The notes under the pieces were generated by a model. The model was not told the origin of the DNA and did no database searches. It was given only the letters and a program-made list of their open reading frames with translations. A DNA stretch of 64,000 bases from Hymenobacter sedentarius (lineage in GTDB: Bacteria; Bacteroidota; Bacteroidia; Cytophagales; Hymenobacteraceae), in NCBI RefSeq assembly GCF_001507645.1, contig NZ_CP013909.1, forward strand, positions 3,844,001 to 3,908,000, read 5' to 3'. Shown here piece after piece: positions 51,022-59,212 of the stretch (position 1 is the stretch's first letter; every line of letters begins with the position of its first letter). The position numbers were made by a program, and so were the translations under genes.

Positions 51022-51122
51022 AATCGTCTGTCATGCAGAGCGCAGCGAAGCATCTTATCGCCGCTGAACGATTCGTTGTGGCGTGAGAAGATGCTACGCT
51101 GCGCTCTGCATGACAGACGATT
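51022..51122. repeat. Palindromic GTCATGC-type element, copy F
   Basis: Arms 51022-51058 and 51086-51122 (AATCGTCTGTCATGCAGAGC) are inverted with few mismatches. It lies between convergent mqo and SDR genes. Confidence 0.9.
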
Positions 51123-51130
51123 GCGCTATT

Positions 51131-51868
51131 TTATCGGTTGTTAATGAGCCGAAACCGCTCGTCCAATTCGGCGCGGGAGGCCAGGCGGGCTTGCTCCGAC
51201 GTGCCAAAGCCTACTTCGTGCTCGCCAGCGGCCAGGCGCGCCATCACGGAATCGGCAAACTCGTTGACGGGCGCGCCGAAGGTGTGTAGCCCGGGCCCGC
51301 CGAGGTCGGTATTGACGGCCGGCGGTACAATTTCAAGCACCGAAATACCGGTGGGCTGCAGCTGGTGGCGCAACGACAGCGTGAACGAGTGCAGCGCGGC
51401 CTTGGTGGCGCTGTAGATGGGCGCAAATGCCGCAGGCGCAAACGACAAGCCCGACGTGACGTTGATAATGGCGGCCTGGGGCTGCTCGCGCAGGTGCGGA
51501 ATGAGCAGCATGGCCAGGTGTATGGGTGCCTCCACATTGATGGTGATTTCCTGGCGGAGGGTCTCCCAGTCCCCGGGGCTGTCGGCCAGCTGAATGCGGT
51601 TTTGAATACCGGCATTGTTTACCAGCACGTTGAGGCGCGGGTAGTTGGCAGTGGCCCAACGTACCAGCTCTACGCGTTCGGCCACGTTGGCCACGTCGCA
51701 CTCGCGGGTGATGAGGGCCGGGTAGAGCTGCTGGGCTTCGGCGAGTTTGTCGGCCCGGCGGCCGCAGATAATAACCTGGCTGCCGGCCTGCAAAAAGCGG
51801 GCGGCCAGGGCCAGCCCAATACCGGAAGCGCCGCCGGTGAGCAGAACCGTGTTGTTGGATAAGTTCAT
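51131..51868 (-). CDS. Short-chain dehydrogenase/reductase (DltE-like)
   Basis: The ATG at 51868 gives 245 residues. The NAD(P) loop is TGGASGIG (11-18), the Arg-rich CGRRADKL favours NADP, and VLVNNAGIQN plus INVTSGLSF and YSATKAAL give the NNAG, catalytic Ser and YxxxK motifs. The C-terminal half (PVNEFADSVMARLAAGEHEV, GFGTSEQARLASRAEL) is typical of Bacteroidota DltE-like oxidoreductases. The reaction is an oxidation or reduction at an alcohol or ketone; the substrate is unknown. Confidence 0.9.
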   Translation of the reverse strand: MNLSNNTVLLTGGASGIGLALAARFLQAGSQVIICGRRADKLAEAQQLYPALITRECDVANVAERVELVRWATANYPRLNVLVNNAGIQNRIQLADSPGDWETLRQEITINVEAPIHLAMLLIPHLREQPQAAIINVTSGLSFAPAAFAPIYSATKAALHSFTLSLRHQLQPTGISVLEIVPPAVNTDLGGPGLHTFGAPVNEFADSVMARLAAGEHEVGFGTSEQARLASRAELDERFRLINNR

Positions 51869-51950
51869 GAAAGGAAAGGGTGGTAAGTGGAAGTTGGCCG
51901 CTAACAAGTAACGGCGGCAGAGAGTTGAGCGGGGAGCCCGGCCGGGGACT

Positions 51951-51958
51951 TATCTTTC
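51951..51958 (+). promoter_or_regulatory. Possible -7 box of the GNAT gene
   Basis: TATCTTTC matches TAnnTTTG at 7 of 8 positions, 43 bp before the ATG at 52001; a TTG lies 23 bp upstream. Confidence 0.3.
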
Positions 51959-52000
51959 GGGCTTATTGCTGCAACTAATCTTACGCGCTACGCGCTTTTT

Positions 52001-52555
52001 ATGATTGAATTAGAACCCTTCACCCCGGCCGATTTCAGCGAACTCATGGCTTGGGTCGACGACGAACGGCTTATGAAAGAGTGGAGCGGCTCGATGTTTT
52101 CGTTTCCCCTCACCCAAGCCAGCCTCAACTGGTACGTGGAAGACGCCAACAACTTCACCGACCCCAACGTGTTTATTTACAAAGCCGTGGAGTCCAAAAC
52201 GGGCGTTACGGTGGGCCATATCTCGCTGGGCGGCATCAGCCAGCGCGACCGGGCCGGGCGCATCACCCGCGTGCTGGTGGGAAAGTCGACGGAGCGCCGC
52301 CGGGGCATCTGTCAGGGCATGGTAAAGGCCTTGCTGCGCATTGGGTTTGAGGACCTGAAGCTGCACCGCATCAGCCTCGGTGTATACGACTTCAACCACG
52401 CGGCCATCAACTGCTACCTGAAAGCCGGATTTACGCAGGAAGGTGTGCTGCGCGACGTGGTGCGGCACGGCGACGAATACTGGTCGCTCATTGAGATGGG
52501 CATCCTGGAAGACGAGTGGCGTGCCCTGCACCCCGCCGCTGAGAAAGCAGCGTAG
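52001..52555 (+). CDS. GNAT-family N-acetyltransferase (RimJ/RimL type)
   Basis: 184 residues with the RimJ/RimL pattern: MIELEPFTPADFSELMAWVD at the start, VTVGHISLGGISQRDRAGRI, the acetyl-CoA site ITRVLVGKSTERRRGICQGM, LKLHRISLGVYDFNHAAINC and YLKAGFTQEGVLRDVVRHGD. The classical Q/RxxGxG/A loop is RRRGIC. It should acetylate an N-terminus or small amine using acetyl-CoA in the cytoplasm. It is single and divergent from the SDR gene. Confidence 0.9.
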   Translation: MIELEPFTPADFSELMAWVDDERLMKEWSGSMFSFPLTQASLNWYVEDANNFTDPNVFIYKAVESKTGVTVGHISLGGISQRDRAGRITRVLVGKSTERRRGICQGMVKALLRIGFEDLKLHRISLGVYDFNHAAINCYLKAGFTQEGVLRDVVRHGDEYWSLIEMGILEDEWRALHPAAEKAA

Positions 52556-52662
52556 CTAAAGCCCACGGCCTGGTACTTGCATGGAGCTGGAAAACGGCGG
52601 CCAATCAAGAAAAAAAGCTATAAATTGAGCCTGCATTTCTACTTCTGATGTTTCTCATTCCC

Positions 52663-53403
52663 ATGAACTTTCGACTATTACCGCTGCTGGGCCTTTTGCT
52701 GACTGGCGCTACCGCTCACGCGCAGCAGGGTAGCCAATCGGGTGGCGTCGCGGCCCAAGCCAACCTAAACGCGTTGGTGGCCGGTGCTCCTGCGGTATTG
52801 CCCCGGGGCGAAAGCTATGGGTTAAAGGGCTCGCCCTATGCCGACAACCGCTGGCTGCCTGCCCTTATCACCCTGAACACCAACACGCCCCTGGCGCCAG
52901 TGCCGCTCAAATACGACGTGCTCGACCACCGCTTGCTGATGCGCACGTTAGCCCGGCCCAAGGATTCGCTTCAGCTCGACGACCGCCAGGTGGTGCGCTT
53001 TGTGCTGCAGGAGCCCGCCACGCCTTTTGGCCCCGCCCGGCAGCGCGTGTTTCGCCGCTTCTCGGATGCGCCACTCGAAAAGCACCGCACCGACTATGTG
53101 GAAGTGCTGCACGAAGGCCAGTACTCCCTGCTAAAACACTACATCAAGACGCTGAAGAAAGCGAACTACCAGGGGGCCTACAGCACCGACCAGCGCTACG
53201 ACGAAATCGAAGACAAAACCGTGTACTACCTGCGCTCTGCCGCAGGCAGCCTGGTGCCGGTAAAGCTGGCCCTCAAGCCCCTGCAAGCCGCCGCCCCCAC
53301 CCTCGCCGCTGCCCTGAAAACGGCCGTCGCCGCGAAAAGCCCCAAAACAGAAGCCGATTGGGCGGATGTGCTGAACACGGTTGACCCCAGCAGCGCGAAG
53401 TAG
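52663..53403 (+). CDS. Secreted hypothetical protein, 246 aa
   Basis: The ATG at 52663 gives a signal peptide (MNFRLLPLLGLLLTGATAHA); the ATG at 52648 would add five residues. The body has GESYGLKGSPYADNRWLPAL, VPLKYDVLDHRLLMRT, VVRFVLQEPATPFGPARQRV, KHRTDYVEVLHEGQYSLLKH and EDKTVYYLRSAAGSLVPVKL, a pattern I have seen in unnamed Bacteroidota secreted proteins. The tail is Ala-rich (LAAALKTAVAAKS). The function is unknown. It is monocistronic, followed by a strong terminator element. Confidence 0.72.
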   Translation: MNFRLLPLLGLLLTGATAHAQQGSQSGGVAAQANLNALVAGAPAVLPRGESYGLKGSPYADNRWLPALITLNTNTPLAPVPLKYDVLDHRLLMRTLARPKDSLQLDDRQVVRFVLQEPATPFGPARQRVFRRFSDAPLEKHRTDYVEVLHEGQYSLLKHYIKTLKKANYQGAYSTDQRYDEIEDKTVYYLRSAAGSLVPVKLALKPLQAAAPTLAAALKTAVAAKSPKTEADWADVLNTVDPSSAK

Positions 53404-53406
53404 CAC

Positions 53407-53570
53407 GGGGCTTAGCCCCAGCGGGGTCGTACCCGTTAGGGCGTCATATCGGTAGAAACCACAGCTCCATTGAATTCTAAAGCCCCAGCGGGGCGGCACT
53501 CGTCCAACGAGTGTCACCCCGCTGGGGCTTAACTTTTTTATTTCCTCCTTACTACCGAGATGTCGCCCCT
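53407..53570. repeat. Nested palindromic element with embedded terminator
   Basis: An outer pair (TAGGGCGTCATATCGGTAG at 53437-53455 and a near-complement CTACCGAGATGTCGCCCCTA at 53552-53571) encloses a long hairpin. The short palindromes GGGGCTTAGCCCC (53407-53419) and CCCCTAGGGG (nearby on the right) flank it. Confidence 0.7.
53480..53537. terminator. Long-stem terminator
   Basis: AAGCCCCAGCGGGG (from 53480) pairs with CCCCGCTGGGGCTT (to 53530), with an inner CACTCGT/ACGAGTG stem, followed by AACTTTTTT. It lies between convergent genes. Confidence 0.8.
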
Positions 53571-53604
53571 AGGGGCTGCAGTACCCGACGCTTATCGATA
53601 TGAG

Positions 53605-54390
53605 CTAAACGGGCAATGGCGCGGGCAGACGAATGCCAAAATGGGTTTCCAGGGCCTGGGCGTAGGCACCTGCATCGGCCAGGGTAGTGGCGGTAATGGA
53701 GCCATCGGGCCGCCGGATTTTCAGCTCGGTATCGACAAGGCTGGCACGAAAATCCGGGGCGGCCAGGGTGGTGATGCGCTGCTTGCGAAACGGTGAATCT
53801 GGCGACTGCGAATAATAGAAATTCATCATCTGGTAGTCGCTGGGCTGGGCCTCGTCGAGCGTAAACGTGTAGAGGCTTTGCCACTGGCCCTGCATGTGCA
53901 GCTGCAGGTGAAAGTTGTGCTGGGGCGCGGCTTGCAGGCGGTAGGCATCGAAAAACTGGCGGTGCTCCGGGCCAGCTTCCAGGGGAATTGGCTCAATCAG
54001 GCCGTTGGTGCCAAAGCCCAGGTCTACCAGCCAGGGCTGCCCGGCTACTTCCACCAGCAGCACCTGGTGCGCGCGGGGCCGCAGCGGCGGGCCCGCCAGC
54101 AGGTTGCGGCCCACCAGGCACGTCACCCGAAAGCCCAGCTGCTGCAGAACCAGCCGAAACAAGCCGTTGAGCTCGTAGCAGTAGCCGCCGCGTTTCTCCT
54201 GCACTAGCTTCTGCATAAGGCTGGCCGGGTCGAGGCCGATAGGGCGGTTGAGGTGAATGTCGAGGTTCTCGAAGGGGATGCTGAACGCCTGCGCCAGGTG
54301 CAGCCCCACAAGCGTGTCGAGCGAGTGCGTGAGCGGGCCCTGGTAGCCAATGCGGGCGGTGTAGGCGGCAAGGTCAACGGTGGCAGACAT
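53605..54390 (-). CDS. nat: Arylamine N-acetyltransferase
   Basis: The ATG at 54390 gives 261 residues. The Cys-His-Asp triad is intact: Cys71 in EKRGGYCYELNGLF, His108 in RPRAHQVLLVEV and Asp123 in WLVDLGFGTNGL. The N-terminal helix bundle (LHLAQAFSIPFENLDIHLNR) and C-terminal region (SDYQMMNFYYSQSPDSPF) are also typical. The enzyme transfers an acetyl or other acyl group from CoA to arylamines or hydrazines. It follows the second SDR on the same strand with a 42-bp gap and may share its transcript. Confidence 0.94.
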   Translation of the reverse strand: MSATVDLAAYTARIGYQGPLTHSLDTLVGLHLAQAFSIPFENLDIHLNRPIGLDPASLMQKLVQEKRGGYCYELNGLFRLVLQQLGFRVTCLVGRNLLAGPPLRPRAHQVLLVEVAGQPWLVDLGFGTNGLIEPIPLEAGPEHRQFFDAYRLQAAPQHNFHLQLHMQGQWQSLYTFTLDEAQPSDYQMMNFYYSQSPDSPFRKQRITTLAAPDFRASLVDTELKIRRPDGSITATTLADAGAYAQALETHFGIRLPAPLPV

Positions 54391-54432
54391 AGGCGGACAA
54401 TGGCGGTTGGGCAAGCAAGTTGCGACAGCTAA

Positions 54433-55302
54433 TTACGCCAGAACCGACGTACCCGTCAACTGCTCGCTCAGTTTCCAGAGCTGCCGGGCGTGCTCGGGCG
54501 TGTTAAAGGGGTGCTGCACGGGCACGGCTTTTTTCTTGGCAAAGTAGCCGCCGCTCACGTTCGCTACCTCGGGGGACGAGGCCAGGAAAATGCTCGTTTC
54601 GGCGCCTTTTTCCACCGAGAGCATAAACGGGCGGGCCAGCTGCGTGAGCTTGCCCAGCCATCCGCCGGCGCTGTCGCCGAAGTTGCTGGCCACCGCGCCG
54701 GGGTGCACGGCATTGGTGGTCACGTGGCCGATGCCGTGGGCGCGCAGGCGGCGGGCCAGCTCCTGCGTGAACATGATGTTGTAGAGCTTGGTGTTGGCGT
54801 AAACCCGCGCGGCGCTGTAGTGCTGCGCCGATTGGATATCGGCCAGGTTGGGCTTGGCAAATTTGTGAGCCAGCGAGGCCAGATTTACCACGCGGGCGGC
54901 GGGGCTGGCCTGCAGCTTCTTGAGCAGCAAGGCCGTGAGCAGGAACGGCCCCAGGTGGTTGGTGGCCAGGCCCAGCTCGTTGCCATCGGCGGAAAGCTGG
55001 CGCTCGGCCCCAAAAATCAGCCCGGCGTTGTTCACCAGCACGTCCAGCCGGGGGTAGCGGGCGTTGAACTCGGCCGCGGCCCGGCGCACCTGCTCCAGGT
55101 CGGCCAAATCGGCCAGCAGCACGTCGACGTGGTCGTGCCCGGCGGCGGCTTTGATTTCCTGCTGCGTGGCCTCGGCCTTCGCGGCGTTGCGGGCCAGCAG
55201 CACCACGTGGGCGCCCATGCTGGCAAGCTCGGTGGCCGTTACTTTGCCAATGCCGGAGGTAGCTCCGGTAACGAGCACTGTTTGATGATGAAGGTCGGGC
55301 AT
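54433..55302 (-). CDS. Short-chain dehydrogenase (retinol dehydrogenase-like)
   Basis: 289 residues. The NADP loop is VTGATSGIGKVTA, the acidic adenine-pocket region is VDVLLADLADLEQVR, then VLVNNAGLIFG, NHLGPFLLTALLLKKL, VNLASLAHKFAKPN with the catalytic Ser and YANTKLYNIMF with the YxxxK pair. TNAVHPGAVASNFG follows. This is the retinol-dehydrogenase/WWOX-like branch; the bacterial substrate is unknown. The nat gene follows. Confidence 0.92.
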   Translation of the reverse strand: MPDLHHQTVLVTGATSGIGKVTATELASMGAHVVLLARNAAKAEATQQEIKAAAGHDHVDVLLADLADLEQVRRAAAEFNARYPRLDVLVNNAGLIFGAERQLSADGNELGLATNHLGPFLLTALLLKKLQASPAARVVNLASLAHKFAKPNLADIQSAQHYSAARVYANTKLYNIMFTQELARRLRAHGIGHVTTNAVHPGAVASNFGDSAGGWLGKLTQLARPFMLSVEKGAETSIFLASSPEVANVSGGYFAKKKAVPVQHPFNTPEHARQLWKLSEQLTGTSVLA

Positions 55303-55394
55303 GTGCGGGTTAATTGCTAATGAATGAGTAAGCGCGTAGACGTAACCCGCCGCGCCATACTTGAGTTTAGCAGGCCCTGGCCAGCACGCATCCC

Positions 55395-56009
55395 ATGAAA
55401 GCCCTCCTGCTCATCGACATTCAAAACGATTTTGTGCCCGGCGGCCGCTTGGCCGTGCCCGATGGCGACGCCATTATTCCGCTCGTGAACGCGCTACAGC
55501 CGCTCTTTGATCTGGTGGTGGCCAGCCAGGACTGGCACCCGGTGGGCCACGAGAGCTTTGCCAGCAGCCACGCCGGCCACGAGCCGTTCAACCATATTGA
55601 GCTGCACGGCCTGCCCCAGACGCTCTGGCCCGACCACTGCGTGCAGGAGACCACCGGCACCGACCTGCACCCGGCCCTCGACACCCGGCGCATCGAGGCT
55701 ATTTTCCGCAAGGGCATGGCGCTGGAGATTGATTCCTACAGCGCGTTTTACGACAACGGCCACCGCAAATCCACCGGCCTGGCCGACTACCTGCGCGGCC
55801 GCGGCGCCACCGAGGTGTATCTGGTTGGGCTGGCCGGCGACTTCTGCGTGTACTTTTCGGCGCTCGATGCCCAGGCCGAAGGCTTTGCCACCCATTTCAT
55901 CACCGACGCCACCCGGCCCATCAGCGCCGAAGGCTTTCAGGCGGCCCTCGCCGACATGCAAGCCCGCGGCATCCAAGTCCTGGAAAGCCAGGCCCTGCTG
56001 GTGCCCTAG
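55395..56009 (+). CDS. pncA: Nicotinamidase/pyrazinamidase
   Basis: 204 residues. The catalytic triad is Asp8 (LLLIDIQNDF), Lys106 (IFRKGMALEIDSYSAFYDN) and Cys151 (LAGDFCVYFSAL). The metal-binding region is SQDWHPVGHESFASSHAGHE. The C-terminal THFITDATRPISAEGF is canonical. The enzyme deamidates nicotinamide to nicotinate in NAD salvage. A small lipoprotein gene follows 37 bp downstream. Confidence 0.95.
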   Translation: MKALLLIDIQNDFVPGGRLAVPDGDAIIPLVNALQPLFDLVVASQDWHPVGHESFASSHAGHEPFNHIELHGLPQTLWPDHCVQETTGTDLHPALDTRRIEAIFRKGMALEIDSYSAFYDNGHRKSTGLADYLRGRGATEVYLVGLAGDFCVYFSALDAQAEGFATHFITDATRPISAEGFQAALADMQARGIQVLESQALLVP

Positions 56010-56046
56010 CTACAGTTGCCCTCGCCCGTACTCCTCCCCTACGTTC

Positions 56047-56370
56047 ATGCACAAGCCCTTCGCCCTCGTGCTAGTAATAGCCCTCGCCGGCTGCCAGCAA
56101 ACGCCGCCCACCACGGTTTCAGCCCAACCCGACGCCACGCAACCGGCCGCGCCGCTTTCCCAGGCCGAGGCACGGGCGGCCGTGGGACGCTACCTCCAAA
56201 GCCAGCCCAATGCCAAGCGCTACGTGCTCGATTCGGCCCGCGTAAACGATAATGAAACCACGTGGCAAGTGCTGGTGCCGCGCACCGACTGGGCCCAGCG
56301 GATGCCCAATAGCGCCCGCTTCGAGGTAGACAAAGCCACGGGCACCGTGCGCACCGCGCCAGTGAAATAG
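56047..56370 (+). CDS. Small lipoprotein, 107 aa
   Basis: The ATG at 56047 starts a clean lipoprotein signal (MHKPFALVLVIALAGC, Cys16). The mature part begins with a Thr/Pro/Ala-rich tether. It then folds as a small alpha/beta domain (LSQAEARAAVGRYLQSQPNA, KRYVLDSARVNDNETTWQVL, ARFEVDKATGTVRTAPVK), similar in pattern to PepSY-like or cystatin-like periplasmic modules; that likeness is weak. It follows pncA by 37 bp on the same strand. The function is unknown. Confidence 0.65.
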   Translation: MHKPFALVLVIALAGCQQTPPTTVSAQPDATQPAAPLSQAEARAAVGRYLQSQPNAKRYVLDSARVNDNETTWQVLVPRTDWAQRMPNSARFEVDKATGTVRTAPVK

Positions 56371-56390
56371 CCGTTCTCGCTACGTGGGGC

Positions 56391-57584
56391 TTACAAGTAC
56401 GACAGCCACCAGTAGGAATGCCGCTGCTTGAAACCCTGGTACCACCGGCACGGCAAGTAGAGCAGCACCACCACCGAGGCCCACACCAGGTATGCCCGCG
56501 CCAGGCTGGGCTGGTACCCCGCTGGCCAATCCTTAACGGAGGCAAACGAGAAGTTGAAGGGCTTGCCAAACGCGAAGGTGGTCCAGACCCAGGCCGCGCC
56601 GCTGATGAGCAGCAAGTGCATCAGGTAGTAGAAAAACGGCACCTGCCCAAAGGTGCGCAGCACCTGGCTGAGCCGGTTGGCAGCACTTTCGACGCCGCTC
56701 AGCAAGAGCAGCGCCACCCCCAGCGTGAGGCACAGAAACAGCAGCGACGGCGGGTATTTGGTGACGTTGATAAACGACAGCACCGTGTAGGCCAGGCCCC
56801 GCGGCTGCACGCTCCAGGGGCTGGGGTCGCCGTACCAATTGGTGGCCCGCAGCGCCACAAACAGCACCAGCAGCCCCGCCCCTGCCAGGCGCAACAGCCG
56901 CTTGCGCTGCGGCAGCGGCCGCCGGAACCACGGCCCAATGAGGTAGCCGGCTAGCATCACGCCCAGCCACGGCCCAATGGAATACGCCACCAGCAAGGGC
57001 GGCAGCGGCGGCACCGGCAGCACAAACGGCGTGTTGTGCAGCAGCGCCCACACCGCATTAGTAGAAGTGACGGGCTGGATGACGGGTAGCAGGTTGTGCC
57101 CCGCAATGATGACAAACGCCAGCGCCGCCAGCAGCCCGCGCGGCAGCCAGATAAGGCCCGCCAGCACCACCATGCCCCAGCCAATGGCCCAGATAACCTG
57201 CAGCAAAAGCAAATTGTAGCCCCACTGCAGCATGAAGTTGATAACCACCAGCTCCAGCACCACCAGCCACAGGCCGCGCGTGAGCAGAAACCGGCTTACC
57301 TGGGCCCGGCCCGGCTGCTTTTCCTGGTAGAGAAAGATGCTGGTGCCCGAGAGAAACACGAACGTGGGCGCGCAGAAATGCGTGACCCAACGCGTAAAAA
57401 ACAGCAGCGCCGATGCGTGGGCCACGTCTTCGGGCCGCACCGTGGTCGGGCTCCAAAGCTCGCGCACGTGGTCGAGGGCCATGATAATCATTACCAGGCC
57501 CCGCACCACATCGATGGCTTGCACGCGGGATGCAACCGCCCGGTTCAGCGCGGGCGTGGGTGGCAGGATAGTAGTCTGGAGCAT
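56391..57584 (-). CDS. Multi-pass membrane protein, DUF1624/HGSNAT-like acyltransferase
   Basis: 397 residues with about ten transmembrane helices. The diagnostic start RVQAIDVVRGLVMIIMALDH with the conserved Asp-His, then THFCAPTFVFLSGTSIFLYQ, matches the DUF1624/heparan-alpha-glucosaminide N-acetyltransferase-like group. Further parts are LFLCLTLGVALLLLSGVESA and FGQVPFFYYLMHLLLISGAA. Members are thought to move acyl groups across membranes onto sugars or lipids; the acceptor is unknown. It is monocistronic and convergent with the small lipoprotein. Confidence 0.85.
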   Translation of the reverse strand: MLQTTILPPTPALNRAVASRVQAIDVVRGLVMIIMALDHVRELWSPTTVRPEDVAHASALLFFTRWVTHFCAPTFVFLSGTSIFLYQEKQPGRAQVSRFLLTRGLWLVVLELVVINFMLQWGYNLLLLQVIWAIGWGMVVLAGLIWLPRGLLAALAFVIIAGHNLLPVIQPVTSTNAVWALLHNTPFVLPVPPLPPLLVAYSIGPWLGVMLAGYLIGPWFRRPLPQRKRLLRLAGAGLLVLFVALRATNWYGDPSPWSVQPRGLAYTVLSFINVTKYPPSLLFLCLTLGVALLLLSGVESAANRLSQVLRTFGQVPFFYYLMHLLLISGAAWVWTTFAFGKPFNFSFASVKDWPAGYQPSLARAYLVWASVVVLLYLPCRWYQGFKQRHSYWWLSYL

Positions 57585-57778
57585 AGGCGAATGAGGACCG
57601 ATAAATGGGTGGAAAGGGATGCCAAGTTAGAAATCTGCGGCCCAAATCCTTGTCGCGTTTAGCAAAATATTTTAGCAAAGCTTGCTACCATCTGGGCGGG
57701 CGCGCCAGCTGCTGCAACTCCCCAGAATCTTTGCCTGCTCGGGCTTTTTCGCCACCAGCGTCGGGCGGAGCTCCCGCG

Positions 57779-58903
57779 TTAGCGGGCCACCGTGCGCCTC
57801 ACGGGCGTATAATGGCCGCTTCGAAGCTGCACAAAGTAGAGGCCGGCCGCCAGGCCGCCCCGCGAGTAGCCCACCTCGTGGTGGCCGGCCCGCAAGCGGC
57901 CCTGCTGCAGCACGGCCACCTGTTGGCCCAGGGCATTCAGCAGCCTGATTTCCACCTCGTCATCGCCGGGCAGCGAAAACTCAACCCGGGCGTTTTCTTC
58001 AAAGGGCGTCGGGTACACGGCCAGCAGCCGCGGCTCGGCGCTCAGGCCGGGCCGGAGGGTAAAGGAATCGACTAGGAGCCCGGTGCGGGTGTAGAAACGC
58101 ACGCGGAGGCTGTCGGGGCCGGCGTCGAACAGCTGCGCCCCGTAGTCGGCATTGTAGCGCACCATGCTGCCGCCGATGGCATTGGTAACACCGTAGATGC
58201 TGCGCCCGCCCAGCCCGTTGACGCAATACGTAAGCCCGCCCACCACCAGACGCTCGTAGTGATGGTCGTGCCCGGCCAGCACCAGCGAGGCGCCCCACTC
58301 CTGAAAGGGCCAGCGCATGCCCAGGTTGCTGCCGTGCGAGCCCGACGAATACGGCGGCTCGTGGAAGTACACCACCTTCCACGGAGCCGTAGAGGCTGCC
58401 TGCTCCGCCTTGAGCCACAGGGCCTGCGTGGAGGTGCTGCTGGTGCCGTCGGCCTCGGTGGGCTCGCTGTTCAGCACAAAGAACTGCACCTGGCCGCGCA
58501 CAAAGCTGTAGTACCGCTCATTGCCGGGCAGGGTAAAATAGTCGGTGTAGGGCACCCCGCCGCCGGCACTGGTGTCGTGGTTGCCCAAGGCCGGAAAAAA
58601 GCGGTTGGTGGGCGAGCCGCTCCCATACGCCCCCTTGTAAGCGCCGATAAACTCGTGGTAATACTGCCCGATATTGGCATCGATGGTGCTGGCCGCGCCC
58701 TGGTCGTAGTTGTTGTCGCCCAGGGTGATGATGAAATCGGGGTTCCAGCTTTTTACTAGCCGGGCCACGTCGGCCTCCGACGTACTGGCGTAGCCATAGT
58801 CGCCGATGGCGGCAAAGTGTTGAGCTGTGGCGGGCTGGGCAAACGCCATCCCGCATACCGCAGCGAGTACAAAAGCCCTTTGAATCAGCAGTAAAAACGG
58901 CAT
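57779..58903 (-). CDS. Secreted metallophosphoesterase with T9SS sorting domain
   Basis: 374 residues with signal peptide (to TATAQ). All five metallophosphoesterase motifs are present: FAAIGDYGYAS, IITLGDNNYDQG, FFPALGNHDTS, VVYFHEPPYSSGSHG and VLAGHDHHYERL, as in purple acid phosphatase-like and 3',5'-cyclic phosphodiesterase-like enzymes. The last ~75 residues are a T9SS sorting domain (LLAVYPTPFEENARVEFSLP, LLNALGQQVAVL, LAAGLYFVQLRSG). It should be surface-bound or released, removing phosphate from organic substrates, possibly for phosphate supply. It is monocistronic. Confidence 0.92.
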   Translation of the reverse strand: MPFLLLIQRAFVLAAVCGMAFAQPATAQHFAAIGDYGYASTSEADVARLVKSWNPDFIITLGDNNYDQGAASTIDANIGQYYHEFIGAYKGAYGSGSPTNRFFPALGNHDTSAGGGVPYTDYFTLPGNERYYSFVRGQVQFFVLNSEPTEADGTSSTSTQALWLKAEQAASTAPWKVVYFHEPPYSSGSHGSNLGMRWPFQEWGASLVLAGHDHHYERLVVGGLTYCVNGLGGRSIYGVTNAIGGSMVRYNADYGAQLFDAGPDSLRVRFYTRTGLLVDSFTLRPGLSAEPRLLAVYPTPFEENARVEFSLPGDDEVEIRLLNALGQQVAVLQQGRLRAGHHEVGYSRGGLAAGLYFVQLRSGHYTPVRRTVAR

Positions 58904-59212
58904 CGCAAAAGCAGCAAGGTCAGTTGGGCCAAACTTTCGGCGCCACTTTTTAGTGCCGATGCGGATAAGATTCCTGATTACTAAATGCGCTTTTCAACTT
59001 GCTAAAGTTCGGGCAAACTTGTCTTAAAACGACTTCGCGCGTAGCCACCGCACCCGCAAGTGCCGCAATCAGGACCGGCAGTGCCAGGCGCTTCGGTAAC
59101 GGAGGCCCTCCACTCCTGGCCCTGCCGGCCCCGCTACCGTTAACCTTTCCTACCCGGGCAGGGTAAACTCATTTCATCGGAACGCGGGCCACCGGCCCGC
59201 GCAGCACTTGGT
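58904..59212. other. Intergenic region between divergent metallophosphoesterase and MscS genes
   Basis: About 310 bp without a gene. An imperfect stem (GGACCGGCAGTGCCAGG near 59072 with CCTGGCCCTGCCGGCCC near 59116) is visible. No 8/8 promoter box was seen. Confidence 0.4.
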
